From: an uncultured Eubacteriales bacterium | GTDB taxonomy: Bacteria > Bacillota > Clostridia > Peptostreptococcales > Anaerovoracaceae | Assembly: GCA_900320285.1 (NCBI GenBank) | Contig: ONRQ01000002.1 | Span: 1 to 64,000, forward strand | Direction of reading: 5' to 3' | DNA length: 64,000 nt | In this document: piece by piece, positions 45,056 to 53,808 of the stretch | How the letters are laid out: each line of letters opens with the position of its first letter | Position numbering within the stretch: position 1 is the stretch's first letter | Notes under the pieces: model-generated | What the model saw: the letters and a program-made list of their open reading frames with translations, nothing else | Databases searched by the model: none | What the model was told of the DNA's origin: nothing | Position numbers and translations under genes: made by a program

Positions 45056-45080
45056 GCGGCGTGGCTTTATGCCACGCCTG
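45056..45080 (+). terminator. Hairpin between frr and uppS
   Basis: GGCGTGGC (45058-45065) pairs with GCCACGCC (45071-45078). A mixed, T-poor sequence follows, so it may be a processing or attenuation element, not a full terminator. Confidence 0.5.
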
Positions 45081-45096
45081 CTGTTTGTAAAACGAT

Positions 45097-45831
45097 ATGG
45101 AAAAGCGACCAATACCAACTCACATTGGAATAATAATGGACGGCAACGGCAGGTGGGCCAAGGCTCACGGTGTGCCGCGCGTGATGGGGCACAATGCCGG
45201 GATGCAGGCGATGAAGAAGATAGTCATCGCCTCGTCAAATCTCGGCGTAAAGTACCTTACTGTTTACGCATTCTCTACCGAAAACTGGAAACGCAGCACC
45301 GAAGAGGTTAGTGGCATTTTCAATCTTATTGTAAAGTATGTTAATTCAGAGCTCGAAGAGCTTGATGAGAACAACGTACATATCAATATTTTCGGAGAAT
45401 ATGACATGCTGCCGAAAGCTTCGGTCGACGCCATCAACAAAATGGTGGGCAGACTCAGGGATAATGACGGGCTTATCTTCAACATCGCGCTCAACTACGG
45501 CGGAAGGGACGAGATACTTAAGAGTGTCAGGGCGCTCACTGCGGAATGCATTGAGCAGGGCAGAGACCCTGAAGAACTCACTGAGGACGACATCTCAAGA
45601 TTCCTTTATTCCGGAAGCGCCCATTTTGATGTGCCGGATCCTGATCTTATTATCAGGACGAGCGGAGAGGAACGCATGTCCAATTTCCTCACATGGCAGG
45701 GAGCATACAGTGAACTGATGTTTACAGATACTCTCTGGCCGGACTTCACTCCTGAAGAATACGCTGAAATGATAGACGCATACGCGAACCGTGACAGGAG
45801 GTTCGGCGGACGCAAGGAGAACGACAAATGA
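45097..45831 (+). CDS. uppS: Undecaprenyl diphosphate synthase
   Basis: A 244-residue cis-prenyltransferase. HIGIIMDGNGRWAKAHG at residues 9-25 includes catalytic D15, and the late RTSGEERMSNFLTWQGAYSE segment binds the isopentenyl group. It makes the C55 lipid carrier for peptidoglycan. No strong ribosome binding site precedes the ATG. It overlaps cdsA by 4 bases. Confidence 0.95.
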   Translation: MEKRPIPTHIGIIMDGNGRWAKAHGVPRVMGHNAGMQAMKKIVIASSNLGVKYLTVYAFSTENWKRSTEEVSGIFNLIVKYVNSELEELDENNVHINIFGEYDMLPKASVDAINKMVGRLRDNDGLIFNIALNYGGRDEILKSVRALTAECIEQGRDPEELTEDDISRFLYSGSAHFDVPDPDLIIRTSGEERMSNFLTWQGAYSELMFTDTLWPDFTPEEYAEMIDAYANRDRRFGGRKENDK

Positions 45832-46652
45832 AAACAAGAATCATTTCCGGATTGATAATGGCGCCGCTGCTGATCGTACTTTATCTGGGCGGCTGGTTCC
45901 TCTGGGCGGCGGCTCTCCTGATAGCCATAATGGGACTTCAGGAATTCTATAAAGGCTGGAACAGTCTGGACGTTCATCCGTCAAAAGAGATCGGCTATAT
46001 TATGACCGTGCTGCTTTTTGTGACGGCGGTCCCGTACGGAGGCAGAGAGAGTACCGTACCGCAGTTTTATGAGAACATGATGCTGATGTGCATATGGGTG
46101 TTCCTGGCTGTGGCCGCGGGAATGATATACGGATGGAAGATAGACAGACGCGGGCCTTACGATGCAGTCGCTACCGTAACCGGTCTTGTATATATACCGT
46201 TCTTTACGTACCACATGGTGCTGATCGATATGACTGAATACAGCCTCTTCATCTGGATAGTCGTCATAGCGGCGTTCGGATCGGACATATGTGCGTATTT
46301 CACGGGATATTTCCTGGGCAAGCACAAAATGGCGCCTAATCTCAGCCCTAAGAAGACCATAGAAGGCGCAGTCGGCGGACTGATCGGAAGCTCACTGCTT
46401 TCGGGGCTCTTCGGCTTCATATTCATGAGAGAAATGGCAGTTGTGTGTCTTGTGCTCGGACTTGTAGGCGGAGCTGCCGGTATGGCAGGAGACCTTACGG
46501 CTTCAATGTTCAAGCGCAAGATGGGCATCAAGGACTACGGAACACTCATCCCGGGTCATGGTGGTATCATGGACAGATTCGACAGCGTCATCTTCGTTGC
46601 ACCTGTTGTTTATTACGCTATCTGCGCTCTGACAGGCATACTGAATATATGA
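45828..46652 (+). CDS. cdsA: Phosphatidate cytidylyltransferase
   Basis: A 274-residue, eight-helix integral membrane protein. The CDP-diacylglycerol synthase signature SxxKRxxGIKDYGTLIPGHGG-MDRFDS is seen near the C terminus (SMFKRKMGIKDYGTLIPGHG followed by GIMDRFDS). It makes CDP-diacylglycerol for phospholipid synthesis. It is coupled to uppS (ATGA overlap) and overlaps the start of the GH3 gene. Confidence 0.95.
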   Translation: MKTRIISGLIMAPLLIVLYLGGWFLWAAALLIAIMGLQEFYKGWNSLDVHPSKEIGYIMTVLLFVTAVPYGGRESTVPQFYENMMLMCIWVFLAVAAGMIYGWKIDRRGPYDAVATVTGLVYIPFFTYHMVLIDMTEYSLFIWIVVIAAFGSDICAYFTGYFLGKHKMAPNLSPKKTIEGAVGGLIGSSLLSGLFGFIFMREMAVVCLVLGLVGGAAGMAGDLTASMFKRKMGIKDYGTLIPGHGGIMDRFDSVIFVAPVVYYAICALTGILNI

Positions 46653-47788
46653 AAACAATGATCCACAGATTCTTCAGAAGAACAGCTTTATTTATGACCG
46701 CTTTACTGGTCATAGTGTTGCTGAGCGCCTCATTTACCATGCCGGCGTTCGCGGATTCTCCTGAAGAACAGGCGGATCGCATACTTGCCGGCATGAGTAC
46801 CGATCAGAAGATCGCTCAGATGATGGTGGTCGCGATGCCGGCTTCCGGCGCGGCAAAACTGCAGGAAGAGTATCAGTTCGGTGGATATATCCTTTTTGGA
46901 AGGGACTTCTGCAGAACCAATAAAAAGGGAATGAAGAAGCTGCTTTCTTCGATACAGAAGAAGTCTGATATTCCGGCTCTTATGGGCGTGGATGAAGAAG
47001 GCGGCACAGTAGTGAGAGCTTCGCTGTACTCAAAGTACCGCAAAAAAAAGTTTCGCTCGCCTCGCCAGGTATATAAGGCCGGAGGCTACAAAGCGATAAC
47101 AAAAGACACAAAAAACAAGGACAGGTTCCTTAAATCGCTTGGACTGAACTGCAACTTCGGGCCTGTCGCAGATGTGCCTTACAGAAGAAGCAACTTCATT
47201 TATGACAGATCTGTCTCGACAAGTACAGGCAGAACGAAAAAATTTGTTAAACTCACAGTCACCCAGATGGGAAGTGACGGAGTGGTGTCAGCACTTAAAC
47301 ATTTCCCTGGTTATGGCGGCAACGGGGACACCCACAGCAATATCATCCGTGATAAAAGGTCTCTCAGAACATTTGAGCACAGAGACCTTAAACCATTCGC
47401 AGCCGGCATCAAAGCCGGTGCCGACATGATCATGCTGTCGCACATAAAAGTGGATGCCTTTGACAGCAAAAGGCCTGCGTCACTGTCAAAAAAGGTGAAT
47501 AAGTACCTGAGAAACGAAATGGGGTTTGAAGGAGTTATTATAACTGATGGCCTTGGCATGGCAGGCATCACGGATTTCGCGGGAGGAGATCCGGGAAAGG
47601 CAGCTGTCATGGCTGTAAAAGCAGGAAATGACATGCTGTGTGTGACAACAAGCAGCAGGACCTGTTTCAAGGCGATCAGAAGTGCTGTGAAAAAAGGTGA
47701 GATATCAAAAGCTCAGCTGGATGCTTCGGTAAGAAGAATACTGCTGATGAAGATAAAAAGAGGCATAATCCCACCAGACATGCAATAA
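46649..47788 (+). CDS. Secreted GH3 beta-N-acetylhexosaminidase-like enzyme
   Basis: A 379-residue GH3 protein with an N-terminal signal peptide (hydrophobic segment about 12-30, cleavage likely at PAFA-DS near residue 32). The catalytic nucleophile is D300 in IITDGLGM. The NagZ-type acid/base dyad is in KHFPGYGGNGDTHS (K217 onward, D227 and H229). It should cut GlcNAc-MurNAc links or related beta-hexosaminides outside the membrane. The ATG at 46649 overlaps the cdsA stop. It stands where dxr is found in the standard operon. Confidence 0.88.
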   Translation: MKTMIHRFFRRTALFMTALLVIVLLSASFTMPAFADSPEEQADRILAGMSTDQKIAQMMVVAMPASGAAKLQEEYQFGGYILFGRDFCRTNKKGMKKLLSSIQKKSDIPALMGVDEEGGTVVRASLYSKYRKKKFRSPRQVYKAGGYKAITKDTKNKDRFLKSLGLNCNFGPVADVPYRRSNFIYDRSVSTSTGRTKKFVKLTVTQMGSDGVVSALKHFPGYGGNGDTHSNIIRDKRSLRTFEHRDLKPFAAGIKAGADMIMLSHIKVDAFDSKRPASLSKKVNKYLRNEMGFEGVIITDGLGMAGITDFAGGDPGKAAVMAVKAGNDMLCVTTSSRTCFKAIRSAVKKGEISKAQLDASVRRILLMKIKRGIIPPDMQ

Positions 47789-47841
47789 GAGGCCAATACC
47801 ACAGCCTTGACTTAACATATAAAAAGGACAGGAGAAATAAT

Positions 47842-48849
47842 TTGAAAACTGCAATACTATTCTTGCTCATGCTGCTGGTGCTTGTCATACCGCATGAGTG
47901 GGGACATATGACCGTCGCAAGATGGTGCGGCGTAAAAATAAACGAATTTTCAGTAGGCATGGGTCCGCTGATCTTCAAGAAGCAGAAAGGTGATACACAG
48001 TATTCACTCAGGCTGCTTCCTCTCGGAGGTTACTGCGCCATGGAGGGTGAAGAAGAGAGCGTTGACAGCCCTACATCATACTCAAGCAAGACTAATCTGC
48101 AAAAGATAGCGATACTGCTCGCGGGAGTAACGATGAATGTTATTATCGCTGTCCTCGCAGTAACAATAGCGCTTTGCGTATCCGGAGTGGCATGCAATAC
48201 TCTCGACTCGGTTCAGCCGGGATCTCCGGCGGACGCTGCCGGATTAAAGGCAGGGGACACCATTGTTGAAATCAATGGCGTCAGGACCGGTACATGGGAC
48301 AAGGTGGTCGAAGGAGTAAACTCCTACGACGGAGGAGACCCTCTCGAGGTAACATATGAGCGTGACGGTGAAAGATATACCACCTCTGTTACTCCTGAGA
48401 TGAGCGAAGAATACGGCACCTACATGGTAGGCATAGTTGCCGGGACTACAAAGGATTTCTGGACCTGCGCCAGACTGGGGCCTGCCACAACATGGGAACT
48501 CAACAAATCCCTGATAGAAGGCTTCAAAATGCTGTTTACGGGACATGTGAAGAGGGACGAGATCGCAGGACCGGTCGGCCTTGTAAAGGTAGTAGATGCC
48601 GCTTCTGGCTATGGCTTAGGGTCGTATCTGATGCTTCTCGCGATCGTCAGCCTAAACCTGGCAATTTTCAACCTTATCCCGATACCGGGACTGGACGGCG
48701 GTAAGATATTCTTTATACTGCTCAAGATAATCTCGGGAGGAAGGATAAACGATGACATGGAGTACAAGGCTACTGTCATAGGAATGGCAGTACTGCTGAC
48801 GCTCTTTGCGCTGATCACGATAAATGATGTAATGAACCTTTTCGGTTAA
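47842..48849 (+). CDS. rseP: Site-2 protease RseP
   Basis: A 335-residue intramembrane metalloprotease: HEWGH at residues 18-22 in the first helix, a single PDZ domain (about 115-190), and the third ligand motif NLIPIPGLDGGK near 275. It cuts anti-sigma factors or signal peptide remnants within the membrane. The TTG start has aggaga upstream and leaves only 17 residues before HEWGH, which is normal. It is followed by ispG after 10 bases. Confidence 0.94.
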   Translation: MKTAILFLLMLLVLVIPHEWGHMTVARWCGVKINEFSVGMGPLIFKKQKGDTQYSLRLLPLGGYCAMEGEEESVDSPTSYSSKTNLQKIAILLAGVTMNVIIAVLAVTIALCVSGVACNTLDSVQPGSPADAAGLKAGDTIVEINGVRTGTWDKVVEGVNSYDGGDPLEVTYERDGERYTTSVTPEMSEEYGTYMVGIVAGTTKDFWTCARLGPATTWELNKSLIEGFKMLFTGHVKRDEIAGPVGLVKVVDAASGYGLGSYLMLLAIVSLNLAIFNLIPIPGLDGGKIFFILLKIISGGRINDDMEYKATVIGMAVLLTLFALITINDVMNLFG

Positions 48850-48859
48850 AGGAGACGGA

Positions 48860-49927
48860 ATGTCAAGAATGGTCTATTGCGGCGATGTCGCCATCGGCGG
48901 CGGAGCGCCGGTATCCATACAGTCGATGACAAATGTCGACACAAGAGATACGGATCTGCTGGTCAGGCAGATAGATGAGCTGGCTGATGCGGGATGCCAG
49001 ATAGTAAGATGCGCCATCCCTGATATGGAGGCGGCGGAATCATTCGGCAGGGCAAAAAAGCTTGTAAGAGTACCTCTTGTAGCCGACATACATTTTGATT
49101 ACAGACTGGCCATCGCGGCAATCGATGCAGGAGCAGATAAGATAAGGATCAATCCGGGCAACATCGGCAGCGTCGACAGGGTAAAGGCTGTAGTCGATAA
49201 GGCCGGGGAGCATGACATCCCTATCCGTGTGGGCGTCAATTCCGGATCCCTTCAGAAGGACCTCATTGAAAAGCACGGCGGAGTCACTGCTGAAGCTCTC
49301 GCTGAGAGCGGAGCGGCCATGCTGAAGTATATCGAGGACCTCGGATACGACAAGCTGGTAGTCTCTATCAAATCGTCAAATGTCCGCATGAACTACGATG
49401 CTCATCTGAAGCTGAAAGAGCTTACCGACGCGCCTATACACATAGGTATAACGGAGTCCGGTACTCCGCGCAACGGAGAACTCAAGTCGGCCATAGGTAT
49501 AGGAGCGCTCCTTCTGGCGGGAATAGGAGATACAATGAGAGTCTCCCTTACCGATGATCCGGTAAAGGAGGTACTCTTCGCAAGACGCATACTTGAGACT
49601 ATAGGCATGCGGGAAAAAGCCATAGATGTGGTCTCGTGTCCTACATGCGGCAGAACGGAAATAGATCTCATCGGTCTTGCCAATGAAGCAGAAGACAGAC
49701 TGATGCCGATCGCGCAGAAGCGCGCTGACGCGGGGCTCAGGCCTCTTAAGATAGCAGTCATGGGCTGCGCGGTAAACGGACCGGGAGAGAGCAGAGAGGC
49801 TGATTACGGCATAGCCGGAGGAAAGGGCGAAGGCCTCGTGTTCAGTCACGGAGAGATACTCGAAAAGGTAGAAGAAGACAGACTTATTGACAGGCTGATA
49901 GAGCTTGTTGAGGCTGATGGTGAATAA
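48860..49927 (+). CDS. ispG: 4-hydroxy-3-methylbut-2-enyl-diphosphate synthase (flavodoxin type)
   Basis: A 355-residue IspG. The N-terminal TIM barrel carries SMTNVDTRD and HFDYRLAI; the C-terminal [4Fe-4S] domain has SCPTCGRTEIDL and GCAVNGPGE. It makes HMBPP in the MEP pathway. A perfect aaaggaga site lies upstream. The upstream MEP gene dxr is not adjacent. Confidence 0.96.
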   Translation: MSRMVYCGDVAIGGGAPVSIQSMTNVDTRDTDLLVRQIDELADAGCQIVRCAIPDMEAAESFGRAKKLVRVPLVADIHFDYRLAIAAIDAGADKIRINPGNIGSVDRVKAVVDKAGEHDIPIRVGVNSGSLQKDLIEKHGGVTAEALAESGAAMLKYIEDLGYDKLVVSIKSSNVRMNYDAHLKLKELTDAPIHIGITESGTPRNGELKSAIGIGALLLAGIGDTMRVSLTDDPVKEVLFARRILETIGMREKAIDVVSCPTCGRTEIDLIGLANEAEDRLMPIAQKRADAGLRPLKIAVMGCAVNGPGESREADYGIAGGKGEGLVFSHGEILEKVEEDRLIDRLIELVEADGE

Positions 49928-49936
49928 AAAGGCAAA

Positions 49937-52900
49937 ATGATAAAGATCTCTGAAGAAATTCTGACTGCTGACGAGCTGAAAGAGGCGAGCGGTAGGGACA
50001 TCAAAGACATAGACATAGAGATAACGAATGTGGCTGTGTCAAAGGTGAACGGAGGTACGAGCGTGGCGTTGAACATCGACGCCAAGCTCAATTTTGTGAT
50101 GCCTAAAAAGATCGAAAACCTCATGAAGAGGAGGATCGCTGCCAGGATAGCTTCAGCTGAAAGAGTAAGATTCAACTACACATATACCGGGATAATGATC
50201 CCTAAAAAGCCTGCAGGCGAAGAAAGCTATCAGGCACAGTCAGGCAACGGCGGATATAACGGCGGAAACGGACGGCAGTACAGACAGAGTAAAAAGGACA
50301 AGCCGGCATTTACAAATGCGAACGGCGAGCTCGTTCTGCTGGGCGACGACTTCACAGGAGATCCAGTCCCATACTCCGAACTTGAAGGACTTGTAGGGAG
50401 CAAGGAGAAGCCGGTAATAGAAGGTGAAGTGTTCAGCATTGAATCGATGCCTATCAAGAGCGGCCGCCAGCTCATAACCATACTCATTGCCTCTGAGATC
50501 CGTACGTTCGGACTCAAGGCGTTCATTTCGGAAGAGAAGCTCAAGGAGATACAGGAAAATCTCTCGCAGGGCGACATGATAAAAGCCCGCGGCAGCATCG
50601 AATACGATACATATGAGCATCAGAACCTCATGATGGTAAATTCCATCAGAAAGGTAGAGAAAAAGCTCAAGGAAGACACATATCCGAATGGCAGAAGGGT
50701 AGAGCTCCACTGCCACACCAAGATGAGCGACAACGACGGTTTCAACGAGGTGAAGGATATAGTGAAAAAGGCTGCTTACTGGGGTCAGCCGGCTGTAGCC
50801 ATCACAGACCATGGCGTAGTGCAGGCCTTCCCTGATGCAGCCAAGGAAGCTGCAAAGCAGGCCAAGAGCGGAAGGAACATAAAGATAATATACGGTGTCG
50901 AAGGATATCTGTATCCTGACGAAGACGCTATGGAAGCTGACGGCACCATCGACATCAAGAAGAACAGAACTTATCACATAATCATTCTGGCGAAGAACCA
51001 GACGGGACTCAAAAATATCTATAAGCTTGTCAGTACTTCGCACATCGATTACTTCTATAAGCGCCCGAGGATACCACGCTCCGTACTGCAGGCTCACAGA
51101 GAGGGGCTGATAATAGGCTCCGCCTGCGAGGCAGGTGAGCTTTACCAGGCAGTGATCAGGGGCGCTGATGACGATGAACTTGACAGAATCGCGTCTTTCT
51201 ATGACTACCTGGAGATACAGCCTTTAGGCAACAACCGCTTCATGATAGAAGACGGCATCGCGAGGGATGACAACGATCTCATAGCCAACAATTTGAAGAT
51301 CATTGCAACTGCCGACAGGCTCGGAAAGATGACCGTAGCCACTACGGACTCGCATTATCCGACTAAAGAAGCATCTATCTACCGCAACATCATTATGGCA
51401 GGCATAGGCTTCCGCGACACACCTTCAGATTCGCTCTATCTGAGAACTACGGACGAGATGATGAAGGAGTTCGAATACCTCGGAGACAGGGCAGAGGAAA
51501 TAGTCATTACCAACACCAACAAGATCGCCGACATGGTTGAGGAGGTGCTTCCTGTCCCTAAAGGCAAATTCCCGCCTAAGATCGAAGGCGCCGAAGACAA
51601 GCTCAGGGAGAGCTGTTACAGTAAGGCGAAATCAATATACGGCGATCCGCTGCCTCCTGAAATAGAGGAAAGGCTGGAGACTGAACTTAGCTCCATCATC
51701 GGAAACGGATATGCCGTGATGTATATAGCTGCACAGATGCTCGTTCATAAGTCTAACAGGGATGGTTATCTGGTAGGATCCAGAGGCTCGGTAGGATCTT
51801 CCTTTGCCGCTACCATGGCGGGCATCACAGAGGTTAATCCTTTGGCGCCTCACTATATCTGCCCGGAGTGCAGGCACTTTGAGTGGTCGGACGAACCGGG
51901 CAAATACGATGTAGGCTATGATATGCCGGAGAAGGCATGTCCGGAATGCGGCGCACGCATGAAGAAAGAAGGCCTCAACATCCCGTTCGCTACTTTCCTC
52001 GGATTCAAAGGTGACAAGGAGCCTGATATCGACCTTAACTTTGCGGGTGAATATCAGCCGGTCGCACACAGATACGTGGGAGAGATCTTCGGTGAAAAGA
52101 ACGTATATAAGGCCGGAACGGTAGCTACGATCGCCGACAAGACTGCTTTCGGATATGTAAAGCACTACGTCGAAGACAATCATATAAACGCTAACAAATA
52201 CGACATAGACTATCTTGTGAAGGGCTGCACGGGCGTCAAGAGGACGACCGGACAGCATCCGGGCGGTATCATCGTCGTTCCGGATGACCACGAGATATAT
52301 GAGTTCTGTCCTATACAGAAACCGGCAAACAAGAGGGACACTGACGTCATAACGACTCACTTCGATTATCACAAGATCGATGAGAACCTTCTGAAGCTGG
52401 ATATTCTCGGACACGATGTGCCTCAGCTGATAAGACACCTTCAGGTAATGACGGGAGTCGACCCTATGAACATCCCTCTGGATGACAGGGAGACTCTGAG
52501 CATATTCACATCACTGGACGCACTTAAGATAAAGAACGAAAATTACAGGTTCACGCACGGCACATACGCAATACCTGAGTTCGGCACCAGCTTTACCCGG
52601 GGCATGCTTGATGACATCCATCCGACCACGGTCTCGGCACTGATCAAGATGTCGGGATTCTCTCACGGGACCGCAGTATGGACCGGAAATGCGCAGGACC
52701 TTCTCAGAAACGGAACTGCGACTATCGACGAGGTCATCTCGTGCCGTGACGATATCATGAACTTCCTGATCAAAAAGGGCCTGCCGAACGGAGACGCGTT
52801 CAAGATCATGGAGATCGTAAGAAAGAACCGCGTACTCAGTGAGGAACAGCTCAACATGATGAAGGATCACGGGGTGCCTGACTGGTACATATGGTCATGC

Positions 52901-53449
52901 GAGACGCTGCAGTACATGTTCCCGCGTGCTCATGCAGCTGCGTATGTAATGATGTCGATCAGAATGGCGTGGTTCAAGGTCAACTATCCGGAAGCTTTCT
53001 ATGCCGCATGGTTCAGTTCGAAAGTAGATAACTTCGATGCCGACATCATCGGTCTGGGCATACCGGGAGTAGAGAAGAGGATGGACGAGATAGAGAAGCT
53101 CGGTAATACCGCTACTGCCAAGCAAAAGGAACAGCTGACGGTATATGAAGTAATGTACGAGGCATTCTCGAGAGGATTCACTTTTGCAGAGCCTGAGCTG
53201 GGAGTTGCAGAACCTTGCAGGTTCTCAGTCGTAGACGGAAAGATAATGTTGCCGTTCAATGCAGTAAGCGGTATCGGAGACACTGCTGCTGAATCACTTG
53301 CAGCAGCATATGCTGAGAAGCCGTTCAATACTCTCGATGACGTAAGGTCAAGAACAAAACTCACCGGCACCAACATAGACGACCTCAAAAAACACGGACT
53401 GTTTAAAGGACTGCCTGAATCCGCACAGATAAGCATATTCGATCTGTAG
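49937..53449 (+). CDS. polC: DNA polymerase III PolC without exonuclease domain
   Basis: An 1170-residue Gram-positive replicative polymerase. N-terminal domain and OB fold (about 1-245) lead to a PHP domain (HCH at 258-260, TDH 290-292, YGVEG 319-323, GSACEAGE, TTDSHY). A zinc finger (C642/C645, C668/C671) and the catalytic PDIDLNFAGEYQ (D697, D699) follow. Normal PolC is about 1430-1460 residues, with a DEDD proofreading exonuclease of about 170-180 residues inserted after YGxEAN. Here only about 22 residues (LYPDEDAMEADGTIDIKKNR region) stand there before YHIIILAKN. No frameshift is apparent, so this is a natural deletion form. Confidence 0.95.
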   Translation: MIKISEEILTADELKEASGRDIKDIDIEITNVAVSKVNGGTSVALNIDAKLNFVMPKKIENLMKRRIAARIASAERVRFNYTYTGIMIPKKPAGEESYQAQSGNGGYNGGNGRQYRQSKKDKPAFTNANGELVLLGDDFTGDPVPYSELEGLVGSKEKPVIEGEVFSIESMPIKSGRQLITILIASEIRTFGLKAFISEEKLKEIQENLSQGDMIKARGSIEYDTYEHQNLMMVNSIRKVEKKLKEDTYPNGRRVELHCHTKMSDNDGFNEVKDIVKKAAYWGQPAVAITDHGVVQAFPDAAKEAAKQAKSGRNIKIIYGVEGYLYPDEDAMEADGTIDIKKNRTYHIIILAKNQTGLKNIYKLVSTSHIDYFYKRPRIPRSVLQAHREGLIIGSACEAGELYQAVIRGADDDELDRIASFYDYLEIQPLGNNRFMIEDGIARDDNDLIANNLKIIATADRLGKMTVATTDSHYPTKEASIYRNIIMAGIGFRDTPSDSLYLRTTDEMMKEFEYLGDRAEEIVITNTNKIADMVEEVLPVPKGKFPPKIEGAEDKLRESCYSKAKSIYGDPLPPEIEERLETELSSIIGNGYAVMYIAAQMLVHKSNRDGYLVGSRGSVGSSFAATMAGITEVNPLAPHYICPECRHFEWSDEPGKYDVGYDMPEKACPECGARMKKEGLNIPFATFLGFKGDKEPDIDLNFAGEYQPVAHRYVGEIFGEKNVYKAGTVATIADKTAFGYVKHYVEDNHINANKYDIDYLVKGCTGVKRTTGQHPGGIIVVPDDHEIYEFCPIQKPANKRDTDVITTHFDYHKIDENLLKLDILGHDVPQLIRHLQVMTGVDPMNIPLDDRETLSIFTSLDALKIKNENYRFTHGTYAIPEFGTSFTRGMLDDIHPTTVSALIKMSGFSHGTAVWTGNAQDLLRNGTATIDEVISCRDDIMNFLIKKGLPNGDAFKIMEIVRKNRVLSEEQLNMMKDHGVPDWYIWSCETLQYMFPRAHAAAYVMMSIRMAWFKVNYPEAFYAAWFSSKVDNFDADIIGLGIPGVEKRMDEIEKLGNTATAKQKEQLTVYEVMYEAFSRGFTFAEPELGVAEPCRFSVVDGKIMLPFNAVSGIGDTAAESLAAAYAEKPFNTLDDVRSRTKLTGTNIDDLKKHGLFKGLPESAQISIFDL

Positions 53450-53454
53450 GGGGA

Positions 53455-53712
53455 TCACGCACCGCGCTCGATCTCCCAGCGGCATTCACGGTAGAAGTAG
53501 AGCAGCTGATAGTTGACGCGGCGGCCTTCATTGATGGTACAGCAATCATAGACGATGCGTGACACACCGCCTGCGCCGAGCCATTCTATATTCTTAATGT
53601 CCGTTACCCTGACCGTCTTTTTTATGCCGAACTCCACCACCTTGAATCTGATAGGGCGTGGAGACATCGCGCCTACATCAAAAACGGCCAGAACATCAAC
53701 TGCCTGTCTCAT
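53455..53712 (-). CDS. Small SOS-controlled protein of unknown function
   Basis: An 85-residue soluble protein, MRQAVDVLAVFDVGAMSPRP onward. It looks like a compact beta-rich domain with conserved-looking IRFKVVEFG and YRECRW segments. I recall similar small proteins in Clostridia near Y-family polymerase genes, but cannot verify that here. Its promoter on the minus strand has a LexA box exactly within the 17-base spacer, and tggag lies just before the ATG. It is convergent with polC (5-base gap) and divergent from buk. Translesion or repair accessory function is a hypothesis only. Confidence 0.7.
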   Translation of the reverse strand: MRQAVDVLAVFDVGAMSPRPIRFKVVEFGIKKTVRVTDIKNIEWLGAGGVSRIVYDCCTINEGRRVNYQLLYFYRECRWEIERGA

Positions 53713-53739
53713 AATGCTCCATTGTGTCCCGGCAGTATA

Positions 53740-53768
53740 ATAATACCGAACAAATGTTCTACAATCAA
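53740..53768 (-). promoter_or_regulatory. SOS promoter of the 85-residue protein gene
   Basis: On the minus strand TTGATT (plus 53763-53768) and TATTAT (plus 53740-53745) are separated by exactly 17 bases, and the LexA box lies within that spacer. The layout is the same as at the radical SAM-lexA promoter. Confidence 0.75.
53748..53759. promoter_or_regulatory. LexA (SOS) box
   Basis: GAACAAATGTTC, a perfect 12-bp palindromic arrangement of GAAC-N4-GTTC. With flanks (CGAACAAATGTTCT) it matches the Firmicutes operator CGAAC-RNRY-GTTC at all defined positions. It sits between divergent genes and lies inside the minus-strand promoter. Confidence 0.85.
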
Positions 53769-53808
53769 TATCGGAAGTTGTATTTACTTGTATAAAAACA
53801 GAAACGAC

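Noticed and set aside
46445..46648. N-terminal extension of the GH3 protein into cdsA
   Set aside because: A clear signal peptide starts at 46649; the extension is Arg/Cys-rich out-of-frame cdsA sequence.
50240..51097. A 285-residue minus-strand frame across the PolC PHP region
   Set aside because: Considered in case it encoded the missing exonuclease; it has no DEDD motifs and only reflects polC codon use.
53722..53808. 29-codon extension of butyrate kinase
   Set aside because: It crosses the LexA box and an SOS promoter, and the kinase N terminus fits ATG 53809.
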